Shown here: one piece after another, positions 43,318 to 52,514 of the stretch
Layout of the letters: each line of letters begins with the position of its first letter
Numbering within the stretch: the stretch's first letter is position 1
Notes under the pieces: generated by a model
Databases searched by the model: none
Told to the model about the DNA's origin: nothing
The model's input: only the letters and a program-made list of their open reading frames with translations
Assembly: GCA_028281445.1 (NCBI GenBank)
Contig: JANQJW010000006.1
Location: 19,479-83,478, forward strand
Source of the DNA: Planctomycetota bacterium
Lineage (GTDB): Bacteria > Planctomycetota > PLA2 > JAEUHO01
Reading direction: 5' to 3'
Length of the DNA stretch: 64,000 nt
Position numbers and translations under genes: made by a program

Positions 43318-44264
43318 CAGGACTCCCCCCCACCGGAGAGCGCGCCCAGCGCCTCCGTCGTGTCTACGTTGACGCCGTCGATGCCGCTGTCGATGCGGCG
43401 CACGAGACCCGTGAGCACCCGGCCGGGTGCCGTTTCGATCACGCGCGTCACGCCCGCCTTGGCGGCGTTGGTCACGCTGTCCATGAAGAGCACGGGGCTC
43501 GTGACCTGCGCAACGAGGTTCTTGCGGATCGTGTCGACGTCCGTCGTCGCTTCCGCCGTGACGTTGGAGTACACGGGCACGCGCGGCGTCTTGATGTCGA
43601 TGCCCTGCAGCGTGGCTTCGAGCCGCACGGCACCGATCTCCATGAGGGGACTGTGGAACGCGCCTGCGACCGGCAGGCGCGTGGGCCGGCGCACGCCCTT
43701 CTCGGCGGCAATGGCCTCGGCCGCATCGAGCGACTCGAGGTCGCCGCTGATGACCGACTGCCCCGGCGCGTTGAGGTTCGCCAGGATGCAGACGCCGCCG
43801 GTCCGGTCCGTCGCCGCGGTGCAGATCTCGCGCGCGTCGTCGTGTTCGCAGCGCAACGCGGTCATGCTCGACGGGTTGGCTTCGCTGGCTTCCTGCATGC
43901 CGAGGCCGCGCTCGCGGACGAGAACCACCGCGTCTTCGAGGCTCAGCGCGCCGGCAGCGTAGAGGGCCGTGAACTCGCCCAGCGAGAGGCCGAAGCACGC
44001 AGCGACGTCCTCCTCCTTCAGCGCGCCCGAAGCCAGGAGTGCGGCGTGCGCCGCGGCGCCGGCCGTCAGGATGGCGGGCTGCTGGATGTCCGTGCGCACC
44101 AGCGTCTCTGCGGGGCCTTCGCGGCAGATGCCCAGGAGGTCGAGACCGAGGGCCTCGGAGGCCTGCTCGAAGACCTTCGCGGCGGCCGGGTAGGCGTCCG
44201 CGAAGTCAACGCCCATGCCGACCTTCTGTGCGCCCTGGCCGGGGAACAGCAGCGCCGTGCTCAT
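43317..44264 (-). CDS. fabD: Malonyl-CoA--ACP transacylase
   Basis: 315 residues. LLFPGQGAQKVGMG at the N-terminus, the catalytic serine motif GLSLGEFTALYAAG, LNAPGQSVISGD and the histidine in VAGAFHSPLM are diagnostic. It loads malonate onto ACP to begin chain extension. Its start overlaps the plsX stop as ATGA. Confidence 0.96.
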   Translation of the reverse strand: MSTALLFPGQGAQKVGMGVDFADAYPAAAKVFEQASEALGLDLLGICREGPAETLVRTDIQQPAILTAGAAAHAALLASGALKEEDVAACFGLSLGEFTALYAAGALSLEDAVVLVRERGLGMQEASEANPSSMTALRCEHDDAREICTAATDRTGGVCILANLNAPGQSVISGDLESLDAAEAIAAEKGVRRPTRLPVAGAFHSPLMEIGAVRLEATLQGIDIKTPRVPVYSNVTAEATTDVDTIRKNLVAQVTSPVLFMDSVTNAAKAGVTRVIETAPGRVLTGLVRRIDSGIDGVNVDTTEALGALSGGGES

Positions 44265-45274
44265 GCCGAGCCCTCCGTCGCACCGGATGTGGGCAATGAG
44301 TGCTGGGCCAGCTCTTCCACGATGTGCGTGCCGACGTCGCCCTGGACGTACTTGCGGATGACGCGCACCCCGTTGACGAAGGCGCGCGGGTCGCTGCGGC
44401 CGTGGCCGATGACGTAGGCGCCGTCGACGCCCATCAGCAGGGCGCCGCCGTAGGCGTTGTAGTCCACGCGCTCGGTCGAAGCGCGCATGATCGACTCCGG
44501 CTCGTCGGCGCCCGTGGTCTTCAAGACGCCCGGCAGGCCACCGAGGATGAAGCCGGCCATGCCTTCGACGGCCTTGAGCGCTATGTTGCCCGTGAAACCG
44601 TCGCAGACCACGACGTCGGCAACGTCATGGAAGAGCGCGTGCGGCTCGACGTTGCCGACGAAGTTGGCGGGCGTGTCCGCACGGAACACGTCCCACGTCT
44701 CGAAGACGAACTTGTTGCCCTTCGTCTCTTCCTCGCCGATCGAGAGGATGCCGATGCGCGGCTTCTCGACGTCGAAAGCGGCGCGCACGTACTCGGCCCC
44801 CATCAACGCGTACTGGTGGAGGTGCAGCGGCTTGGCGTCGGGGTTTGCACCACAGTCGACGAGCAGGCTGACGCCGCCCTCGCGTGGGAACGGAACGGCG
44901 ATGCCGGTGCGCTTCACGCCTTCCAGCCGGCGGCAGTAGAGCGTCGCGGCGGCGACGGCCGCGCCCGTGGTGCCCATGGTGAGCACGCCGTCGACCGACT
45001 TCTCGCGCAAGAGGTCGGCGCACGCGCGCGCGCTCAGGCGCGGGTTCGAGCGCACGGCCTTGACGAAGTCTTCGTGGCCGGCGACATCGGGCGCGTCGTG
45101 GATCTCGATGCGATCGGAGGTCCCGCCGGCGGCGGCGAGCTCGGTCTCGATGCGCGCCGGATCGCCCACGAGCACGATCGTGACATCGTCGTAGGCCTCG
45201 ACGGCACGGAGTGCTCCCTGCGCCGGCGTAGCCGGAGCGTGGTCACCCCCCATGGCGTCGATGGCGATGCGCAT
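44261..45274 (-). CDS. plsX: Phosphate acyltransferase PlsX
   Basis: 337 residues. Diagnostic stretches: MRIAIDAMGGDHAPATPAQGA, DGVLTMGTTGAAVAAATL, VPFPREGGVSLLVDCGANPDAKPLHLHQYALMG, LSIGEEETKGN and DVVVCDGFTGNIALKAVEGM. PlsX makes acyl-phosphate from acyl-ACP for phospholipid synthesis at the membrane surface. The usual rpmF-plsX-fab order is kept, with rpmF 29 bases upstream. Confidence 0.97.
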   Translation of the reverse strand: MRIAIDAMGGDHAPATPAQGALRAVEAYDDVTIVLVGDPARIETELAAAGGTSDRIEIHDAPDVAGHEDFVKAVRSNPRLSARACADLLREKSVDGVLTMGTTGAAVAAATLYCRRLEGVKRTGIAVPFPREGGVSLLVDCGANPDAKPLHLHQYALMGAEYVRAAFDVEKPRIGILSIGEEETKGNKFVFETWDVFRADTPANFVGNVEPHALFHDVADVVVCDGFTGNIALKAVEGMAGFILGGLPGVLKTTGADEPESIMRASTERVDYNAYGGALLMGVDGAYVIGHGRSDPRAFVNGVRVIRKYVQGDVGTHIVEELAQHSLPTSGATEGSA

Positions 45275-45303
45275 CGCGGCGGAACTGCGTCAGCCCGGAA
45301 GGG

Positions 45304-45483
45304 CTAGTCTTCCTTGGCCACGACCTCGCGGCCGCGGTAGTAGCCACAGTTGCCGCAGACGCGGTGCGGCAGGCCAGGGGCCCCGCACTGCGGGCATTCA
45401 CGGAGGTTCTTGGGCGACATCGCGTGGTGCGATGCGCGCATGCGTGTGCGGCGCTTGCTCAGCTTGCGCATCGGAACGGCCAT
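45304..45483 (-). CDS. rpmF: 50S ribosomal protein L32
   Basis: 59 residues: MAVPMRKLSKRRTRMRASHH opens it, followed by AMSPKNLRECPQCG. The zinc-ribbon CPQC...CGNCGYYRGREVV is complete, with all four cysteines. It belongs to the large ribosomal subunit. It is upstream of plsX as in many bacteria; no YceD (DUF177) gene precedes it. GAGGAG lies 10 bases before the ATG, directly beside a hairpin. Confidence 0.97.
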   Translation of the reverse strand: MAVPMRKLSKRRTRMRASHHAMSPKNLRECPQCGAPGLPHRVCGNCGYYRGREVVAKED

Positions 45484-45497
45484 GGCGCTGTCTCCTC

Positions 45498-45541
45498 GCC
45501 GCCGGAGGCGGCCTCAGTAATCTTGCGGCCGCCGAGCGGCC
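45498..45541 (-). promoter_or_regulatory. Two hairpins in the rpmF leader
   Basis: GCCGCC/GGCGGC (45498-45512) with a 3-base loop lies next to the ribosome site. GGCCG/CGGCC (45527-45541) lies just upstream. They could control access to the L32 start; between 45542 and 45680 I see only a TACGAG-type -10 candidate. Confidence 0.35.
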
Positions 45542-45680
45542 ATTACTTCACTTCGGAACCCTGTCTGTCCCCTTGCGTTCGGGACTCGTAGGGTGACCCG
45601 GGAGCGTATGCGGCGGCCCGGGACGGGTCAAGAATGGCGCAGGTCTCCGGATAGACGCCAAACGCTTGCGGGCGAAGGGG

Positions 45681-48344
45681 TTATGCGTGGCCGCGGAGCG
45701 CGGACCGCACGTTTTCGAGCGCGGCCTCGATCTGGGTCCGGTCTTGACCCTGGCCCTGCGCCATCGCGGGGCTGCCGCCGCCGCCGCCCTTGAGCTTGGC
45801 TGTCATCGCCTGGAGCAGGTCCTTCGCAGCAAGTCCGCGATCCTGGCCGGCCTTGCTCACGGCGACGAGTACCGGCGCCTTGCCATTCGCCTCGCCGATC
45901 AAGGCGGCGACGTCGACGCCCTTCTTGAGCAGCGTCTGCACCACGCCTTTCAGTGCCTTGCTGTCGACGCCATCGAGTGAATGCGCGAGAACCTTCAGTC
46001 CGCCGACATCCTCCGCGTCATCGGCAAGCTTGGCGGCGGCTTGCGCGCCGGCCTCGAGCTTTGCTTTCTCCGCAGCCTTCTTCATCGCCTTGATGTCGTC
46101 CTGGAGACCCTTGACGCGATCGACCACCTCGTCTGGGCCGGCCTTGAAGATCTGTGACAACTCGTTCACGACATCGCGGTCGCGCTCGAAGGCCTCCACG
46201 GCACCTTCGCCCGTCACCGCTTCGATGCGGCGGATGCCGGCAGCGATGCTCGTCTCGACAGTGACGCGAAACGACCCGATGTCGCCCGTACGGAAGCAGT
46301 GCGTGCCGCCGCAGAACTCCTTGCTGCCGCTGTCGATCGAGAGCACGCGTACGACGTCGCCGTACTTCTCGCCGAACATCGAGACCGCGCCGCTGGCCTT
46401 CGCTTCTTCGATCGGCAGGACCTGCGTGACGACGTCGTCGTTGCGCACGATCCAGGCGTTCACGAGCCGCTCGATCTCCACGATCTCCTCCGGCTTCAGC
46501 GCCTTGTCGTGGCGGAAGTCGAAACGCAGCCGGTCCGGGGCGACCAAGGACCCTTCCTGTTGGACGTGTTCGCCCAGCACGACCTTCAGCGCGTAGTGCA
46601 TGAGGTGGGTCGCGGTGTGGTTGCGTCGTGTCGCGTCGCGCGCGGCCTTGTCGACAACGAGCGTGACCGTGTCGCCCTGCTCGAGCGTGCCCTTCACGAC
46701 CGTGGCCTTGTGCAACGTGAAGCCCTCGGACCCCTGCGCGTCCTGGACGGTGAGCTCGGCGTTCCCTGTGGACATGGTGCCGCTGTCGCCCACCTGGCCG
46801 CCGGACTCGGCGTAGAAGGGCGTCTTGTCGACGATCACAGTGATGCTCTCGCCTTCACCGGCCGTCGGCACGAGTTCGCCGGTCTCGCCACAGATGATGC
46901 CGAGCACCTCGCCCTCGCCTTCGAGGCCTTCGCCGTCGTGGCCGAGGAACTCGGTGTCCCTGGCGCCCTGGCCTTTCAACTCCGTCAGTGGCCCGCCCGC
47001 GAAGATGTCCGTCGCGATCTTGCTGCCCGCGCGAGCGCGCTCCCGTTGGGCCTCCATCTCCTTCTCGAACCCGGCCTCGTCCACGTCGATGCCGCGGTCC
47101 TCGAGGATCAGCTGCGCCAGATCCAGCGGGAAGCCGTAGGTGTCGTAGAGCTTGAAGGCGACCGCACCGGGCAGCGTGCCCGCGTTGCCGAGCTTCCCGA
47201 GCTCCTCTTCCAGGTACTTCACGCCGCGGTGGTACGTCTCGCGAAAGCGCTCGTCCTCGCCGCGCATCACGGACTTCAAGACTGTACGTCCGTCATCGAG
47301 CCCCGGGTAGCCGCCCTTCATCGTGTCGACCACGTCGTCGACGAGGGCATCCAGGAACGGCTCGTTCAGGCCCAGCGTGATGCCGTCGCGAATCGCGCGG
47401 CGCATCACGAGGCGCAGGACATAGCCGCGTCCCTCGTTGCCGGGCTTCACGCCGTCGGACACGAGCATGCAGGCGGCGCGCGCGTGCTCCGCGATACGGC
47501 GCATGCGACGCGGATCGTCACCGGGCATCTGCCCGCCCTTGGGATCCCACTGGTAGTCGAACCCGACCAGGTCCGCGACACGCTCGACGATGGGCTTGAA
47601 GATGGGTGTCGAGAACGGCGAGATCTGTCCATGGATCGCGGCAAGGACGCGCTCGAACCCGGCTCCGCAGTCGATGTTCTTCTGCGGGAGCGGTACGAGC
47701 TCCCCGCCTTCGCGGCGGTCGAACTGCGTGAAGACGCTGTTCCATATTTCGACATACTGGCCGGAGTCATACGCCTTCGGGCCGCCGTCACCGACAGCGA
47801 ACTCCCTGCCGTAGTCGTAGAAGATCTCCGTGCACGGGCCGCATACGCCGTTGGGTCCCTTCGCAGGCGCGTTCGCGGGCCAGAAGTTCTCCTTGGCGTC
47901 GCAGCGCAGGATGCGGTCCGGTGAGAGGCCGACGGCCTTCCACGCTTCCTCCGCCTCGTCGTCACCCTCGTAGATCGTGATCCAGAGCTTGTCTTTGGGC
48001 AGCTCCACGACCTTCAGCAGGAACTCCCACGCCCAGGCGACGGCCTCCTTCTTGAAGTAGTCGCCGAACGAGAAGTGACCCATCATCTCGAAGAAGGTGA
48101 GGTGGCGCGGCGTGCGGCCGACGTTCTCGAGGTCGCCGCGGCGGAAGCACTTCTGGATCGTCGTGACGCGCGTGTGCGGCAGGCTCCCCTTGCCGGCGAA
48201 CTCGGCCTTGAACTGGTTCATCCCTGCGCCGGTGAAGAGCAGCGTGGGGTCGTTCTCGGGGACGAGCGAATCGCTCGGAAGGTGGGCGTGCCCGCGCTCG
48301 ACGAAGAAGTCGAACCAGGCCTTGCGGAGTTCGTCGGGAGTCAT
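45681..48344 (-). CDS. alaS: Alanyl-tRNA synthetase
   Basis: 887 residues from the ATG at 48344, 6 bases after a TACCTT box. The class II catalytic core begins ELRKAWFDFFVERGHAHLPSDSLVPENDPTLLFTGAGMNQF, with TIQKCFRRGDLENVG, HLTFFEMMGHFSFGDYFK and CGPCTEIFYDYG. The editing domain has NHTATHLMHYAL and the zinc-site SKEFCGGTHCFRTGDIGSF. The C-terminal DHHA1 region (ALIGEANGKAPVLVAVS, KDLLQAMTAKLKGGGGGSP) is complete. It charges tRNA-Ala. A long upstream frame overlapping thpR is not part of the gene. Confidence 0.97.
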   Translation of the reverse strand: MTPDELRKAWFDFFVERGHAHLPSDSLVPENDPTLLFTGAGMNQFKAEFAGKGSLPHTRVTTIQKCFRRGDLENVGRTPRHLTFFEMMGHFSFGDYFKKEAVAWAWEFLLKVVELPKDKLWITIYEGDDEAEEAWKAVGLSPDRILRCDAKENFWPANAPAKGPNGVCGPCTEIFYDYGREFAVGDGGPKAYDSGQYVEIWNSVFTQFDRREGGELVPLPQKNIDCGAGFERVLAAIHGQISPFSTPIFKPIVERVADLVGFDYQWDPKGGQMPGDDPRRMRRIAEHARAACMLVSDGVKPGNEGRGYVLRLVMRRAIRDGITLGLNEPFLDALVDDVVDTMKGGYPGLDDGRTVLKSVMRGEDERFRETYHRGVKYLEEELGKLGNAGTLPGAVAFKLYDTYGFPLDLAQLILEDRGIDVDEAGFEKEMEAQRERARAGSKIATDIFAGGPLTELKGQGARDTEFLGHDGEGLEGEGEVLGIICGETGELVPTAGEGESITVIVDKTPFYAESGGQVGDSGTMSTGNAELTVQDAQGSEGFTLHKATVVKGTLEQGDTVTLVVDKAARDATRRNHTATHLMHYALKVVLGEHVQQEGSLVAPDRLRFDFRHDKALKPEEIVEIERLVNAWIVRNDDVVTQVLPIEEAKASGAVSMFGEKYGDVVRVLSIDSGSKEFCGGTHCFRTGDIGSFRVTVETSIAAGIRRIEAVTGEGAVEAFERDRDVVNELSQIFKAGPDEVVDRVKGLQDDIKAMKKAAEKAKLEAGAQAAAKLADDAEDVGGLKVLAHSLDGVDSKALKGVVQTLLKKGVDVAALIGEANGKAPVLVAVSKAGQDRGLAAKDLLQAMTAKLKGGGGGSPAMAQGQGQDRTQIEAALENVRSALRGHA

Positions 48345-48350
48345 TCCGGG

Positions 48351-48371
48351 AAGGTAACCGGGTGGTAGTGT
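48351..48371. promoter_or_regulatory. Back-to-back -10 boxes for alaS and thpR
   Basis: TACCTT on the minus strand (48351-48356) ends 6 bases before the alaS ATG. TAGTGT on the plus strand (48366-48371) ends 6 bases before the thpR GTG. Only 33 bases separate the two start codons, so both messages should be leaderless and each -35 region must lie inside the opposite gene. Confidence 0.5.
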
Positions 48372-48377
48372 TCCTCC

Positions 48378-48953
48378 GTGGAACGGCTCGTGCGCACCTT
48401 CGTCGGACTTCGCTGCGGGCCCGGGATCCGCAAGCGGCTTCACGAGTCCGCGCTGGACCTCAAGCGGGGGGAGCGCGTCCTGAAGGTCCCGCCCATCGAG
48501 GACCTCCACACGACGATCCACTTCCTCGGCAACACGCCGCAGACGGAGCTTGGCGAGATCGGCAAGGCGTTGGAGGAGGCGGCCGCCGGGACCCCCCCCA
48601 TCGACGTCACGTATCGCGGCTACGGCGCCTTCCCCAACGCGGAGCGGCCGCGGGTCCTGTGGGCCGGCGTCGAGGAAGACGAGGACGACGGGCGCCTCAC
48701 GCGGCTGGTCGAGCGTGTGGGTGAGGCTCTCGAGCCGCTCGGCTTCCCGCCGGAGCGACGTCGCTTCCACGCCCACGTCACCCTGGCCCGCATCCGGGGC
48801 CGTCCCCACGAGCGCGTGTTTCAGGCTCTCTCCGCTCCGGAGCCCCTCGAATGGGGCTCCGAGACCCTGTCGGAGCTGAAACTTATTCTCTCCGATCCGG
48901 CTCACCGCCCGTACCATTACATCGACCTAACAACGGTCGAACTCGGGGGCTAG
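48378..48953 (+). CDS. thpR: RNA 2',3'-cyclic phosphodiesterase (2H family, LigT/ThpR)
   Basis: 191 residues from a GTG. The two H-x-T motifs of the 2H superfamily are present: HTTIHFLG near residue 43 and HAHVTLARI near residue 135. It hydrolyses 2',3'-cyclic phosphates at RNA ends and can ligate RNA halves in vitro. Its 3' end carries a TCGACC/GGTCGA inverted repeat (48922-48940), about 100 bases upstream of recA. Confidence 0.93.
   Translation: MERLVRTFVGLRCGPGIRKRLHESALDLKRGERVLKVPPIEDLHTTIHFLGNTPQTELGEIGKALEEAAAGTPPIDVTYRGYGAFPNAERPRVLWAGVEEDEDDGRLTRLVERVGEALEPLGFPPERRRFHAHVTLARIRGRPHERVFQALSAPEPLEWGSETLSELKLILSDPAHRPYHYIDLTTVELGG
48922..48940. promoter_or_regulatory. Inverted repeat upstream of recA, candidate SOS operator
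   Basis: TCGACC-TAACAAC-GGTCGA, perfect 6-base arms around a 7-base spacer, at the end of thpR. LexA sites vary by phylum; no known consensus is matched exactly, so this is position-based inference. Confidence 0.35.
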
Positions 48954-48964
48954 TTCCCTCGGTG

Positions 48965-48987
48965 GGGCGGTTCCGGGAGGACCGCCC
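48965..48987 (+). other. Hairpin in the thpR-recA spacer
   Basis: GGGCGGT pairs with ACCGCCC around a TCCGGGAGG loop. It may end thpR transcription or structure the recA leader; no T-run follows. Confidence 0.4.
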
Positions 48988-49036
48988 GGTACGGACGAGG
49001 ACGGACGAATCAACTGAGGATTCGAGGAGGCTTGTG

Positions 49037-50194
<1,158 letters not shown>

Positions 50195-50213
50195 CCGCTG
50201 CTCCCGGTTGCGA

Positions 50214-50363
50214 TGTAGGGGCGACCTAAGGAGCGCCGTCGGCGCGACGGATGGTCGCCCTTCGTCGTCTACGCCGAATCGTGTTCGCCGGCCGGCGTGC
50301 ACGGATCCCGAGCCGCCGAGACGGGCGACCATCCGGCCCTGCGGGCCTTAAGTCGCCCCTACA
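50214..50363. repeat. 150-bp nested palindrome (REP/BIME-like), copy 1
   Basis: The two ends are inverted: TGTAGGGGCGACCTAAG at 50214-50230 and its complement CTTAAGTCGCCCCTACA ending at 50363, with one mismatch. GGATGGTCGCCC (50249-50260) pairs with GGGCGACCATCC (50323-50334). Each half is also a hairpin in itself: GGGCGACC/GGTCGCCC on the left and GGCCC-TGC-GGGCC on the right, with GCGCCG-T-CGGCGC inside the left arm. It lies between convergent recA and the PfkB gene and supplies the kinase stop codon (50359-50361). A related copy is at 57481-57600. Confidence 0.75.
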
Positions 50364-51279
50364 CCCTCACAAAGCGCCTGAGCTCGTCCGCCCGGGCGTC
50401 GAGGTCCATGCGCGTGATGCTGCCCAGGACGTCGAGGCTGAAGTCGGAGACGGTGAAGCTCGCCACGACGGTGCCGTAGAGCATCGCCCGGCAGACGTCG
50501 TCGACGCGCTGGGCATTCGTGCCCGCCAGGAAGCCCATCACGCCGCCGGCGAAGGAGTCCCCCGCCCCCGTGGGATCGACGACGGTCTCGAGCGGATACG
50601 ACGGGAGCGCGAAAAGGCGCTTCTCACTGAAGAGGAACGAGCCGTGCTCGCCCTTCTTCACGATCACGAAGCGCGGGCCGAAGCGCAGGAGCGCACGGCC
50701 CGCGGCGATCAGGTTGTCTTCGCCGGAGAGCGACTTGGCCTCGGCGTCGTTGATCATCAGGCCGTCGACGCGCTCCAGGATCTTCAACAGCGGCTCGCGC
50801 GCAATGTCGATCCAGAGGTTCATCGTGTCCATGACCACGAGACGTGGGTCTTCGAGCTGATCGAGCACCGACATCTGGATGTTCGGGTCCGTGTTGGCGA
50901 GGAACACGTACGGGCACTTGCGAAACGACGCGGGCAGCTGCGGTGCGAAGGTCTCCAGCACATTCAGGTCGGTGACCAGGGTCTCGGCTTGGTCCATGTC
51001 GCCCTCGTACTTGCCGGCCCAGTGGAACGTGCTCCCCTCCGGGTCGACTTCGAGGCCGGCCAGATCGACGTCGTGCGACTCGAGCACGGCACGGAACTCC
51101 GCCGGGAAGTCCTCCCCCACCACGCCGACGACGCCGACACGCGCCATGTGGGACGCGGCAACGCTGAAGTAGGTCGCGCTGCCGCCCAGGATGCCATCGC
51201 GCTTCCCGGACGGTGTCTCGACGTCGTCAAACGCCAGGGTGCCGACCACGCAAAGCGGCGGGGTGCCGTTGTCGCTCAT
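50359..51279 (-). CDS. PfkB family sugar/nucleoside kinase
   Basis: 306 residues from the ATG at 51279 (ATGA overlap with the upstream gene). The family signature VVDPTGAGDSFAGGVMGFLAG carries the catalytic Asp, and LGGSATYFSVAASHMARVGVVGVVGEDF is the N-terminal substrate loop. It phosphorylates a sugar or nucleoside with ATP; ribokinase-like and adenosine kinase-like members are both possible. Its last codons lie inside the REP-like element. Confidence 0.9.
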   Translation of the reverse strand: MSDNGTPPLCVVGTLAFDDVETPSGKRDGILGGSATYFSVAASHMARVGVVGVVGEDFPAEFRAVLESHDVDLAGLEVDPEGSTFHWAGKYEGDMDQAETLVTDLNVLETFAPQLPASFRKCPYVFLANTDPNIQMSVLDQLEDPRLVVMDTMNLWIDIAREPLLKILERVDGLMINDAEAKSLSGEDNLIAAGRALLRFGPRFVIVKKGEHGSFLFSEKRLFALPSYPLETVVDPTGAGDSFAGGVMGFLAGTNAQRVDDVCRAMLYGTVVASFTVSDFSLDVLGSITRMDLDARADELRRFVRV

Positions 51280-52496
51280 TCGTTCTCCTGCTCGATCACG
51301 TCTTCGACGTGCGATGCCGCTTCTTCGAATTCGGCCGCGATGGTCTCTGCGCTCGCGTGGTCCTTCCAGAAGATCCACAGCAGTCCGCCGGGCAGATTCA
51401 CGCCCAGAACGGCCAGGCGGAACACCACCGAGAGGCCCACGGCCTCGGTGGCGGGGACGCCGACGAGGCCGAAGAAGTAGGCGAAGGCCAGCTCCCCCAC
51501 GCCCCAGCCGCCCGGAAGGAGCGGGATGGCGCTCAGCAGGTTTGCGATCGGCACGAGCGCCATGGCGGTTCCGAGGGAAACCCCCTCGATGCCCAACGCA
51601 CCGGCGAGAAGCCAGCAGGCGGTCGCGTTGCCCGCGTGATTGAAGAGCGAGATTCCCATGGCGGCGCCCAGGGTCCCCACCCGTCCCTTGTAGAGACGCG
51701 CCGATGCGCGCAGCTCCTCCAGCACGTGCTGGAACGGCAGCTTCTTGACGAGCCATGAGAGACCGAGTGTGCGCCGGATGCGCTTGGAGAGGATCACGAC
51801 GCCTGCAGCGACCGCGATCACGAAGATCGATAGCACCACGATGCGCGGGATCCGGTAGGCGTCGCCATGGGCTGCGACAAGCAACACGCCTGCCGCGAAC
51901 ACGACGAGCCCGAAGAGACCGACGAAGCGATCGACGAAGACCGAGAGCACGGCCTTCGTGCCGACGCCCTTTCGGTCCGGGTACCGGGAGCGGGCTTCCT
52001 TGTTGGCGTACCAAGCCTTGACGATGTCCCCGCCCGTCGCCCCCGGTACGGCCATGTTGAAGAACCCGCCGACGAACGTCAGCCGAAGACACCGCAGGAA
52101 GGGCACCTCGATGCCGACACCGCGCAGCAGCAGGTTCCATCGCAGCGCAGTCAGTACAACGAGCAGGGTCAGGCCGGCCAGCACGAGTACGACGACGGGA
52201 ATGCTCTGGCCCAGACGCTTGAGCAGGGTCCGCGCACCGTAGGTGACGTCCGGCAGCTCCTGATCACCGTAGGAACGCGTCGCGACCCGGTCGCCGGGTA
52301 CGCGCGTGGGCGCCGCGCCTTCCGGCGTGACCTCGAAGCCCTCGGCCGTCTGTGTGACGGTGCCGGAGAGCGTCTGCCCGTCGACCGTCTTCAATTCGTC
52401 GAGCCACTGCACCTGCGTCGCGAGCACCCACACGAGCAGGCCGACACCCAACAAGCGCAGGACCCAGACGACGGCGGAGCGGGAGCGGGTGGACAA
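51276..52496 (-). CDS. Lysylphosphatidylglycerol synthase-like/UPF0104 membrane protein
   Basis: 406 residues, apparently from a TTG at 52496. About eight membrane segments include the family blocks LRWNLLLRGVGIEVPFLRCLRLTFVGGFFNMAVPGATGGDIVKAWY and LSAIPLLPGGWGVGELAFAYFFGLVG. The family comprises the flippase part of lipid aminoacylases and related stand-alone transporters. An extra loop (residues about 30-75, with DELKTVDGQTLSGTVTQ) between helices 1 and 2 is unusual. The soluble synthase domain is absent, so it is a lipid or glycolipid flippase candidate. Confidence 0.86.
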   Translation of the reverse strand: MSTRSRSAVVWVLRLLGVGLLVWVLATQVQWLDELKTVDGQTLSGTVTQTAEGFEVTPEGAAPTRVPGDRVATRSYGDQELPDVTYGARTLLKRLGQSIPVVVLVLAGLTLLVVLTALRWNLLLRGVGIEVPFLRCLRLTFVGGFFNMAVPGATGGDIVKAWYANKEARSRYPDRKGVGTKAVLSVFVDRFVGLFGLVVFAAGVLLVAAHGDAYRIPRIVVLSIFVIAVAAGVVILSKRIRRTLGLSWLVKKLPFQHVLEELRASARLYKGRVGTLGAAMGISLFNHAGNATACWLLAGALGIEGVSLGTAMALVPIANLLSAIPLLPGGWGVGELAFAYFFGLVGVPATEAVGLSVVFRLAVLGVNLPGGLLWIFWKDHASAETIAAEFEEAASHVEDVIEQENE

Positions 52497-52514
52497 GTGC
52501 GTTTCTCGTCGGGC

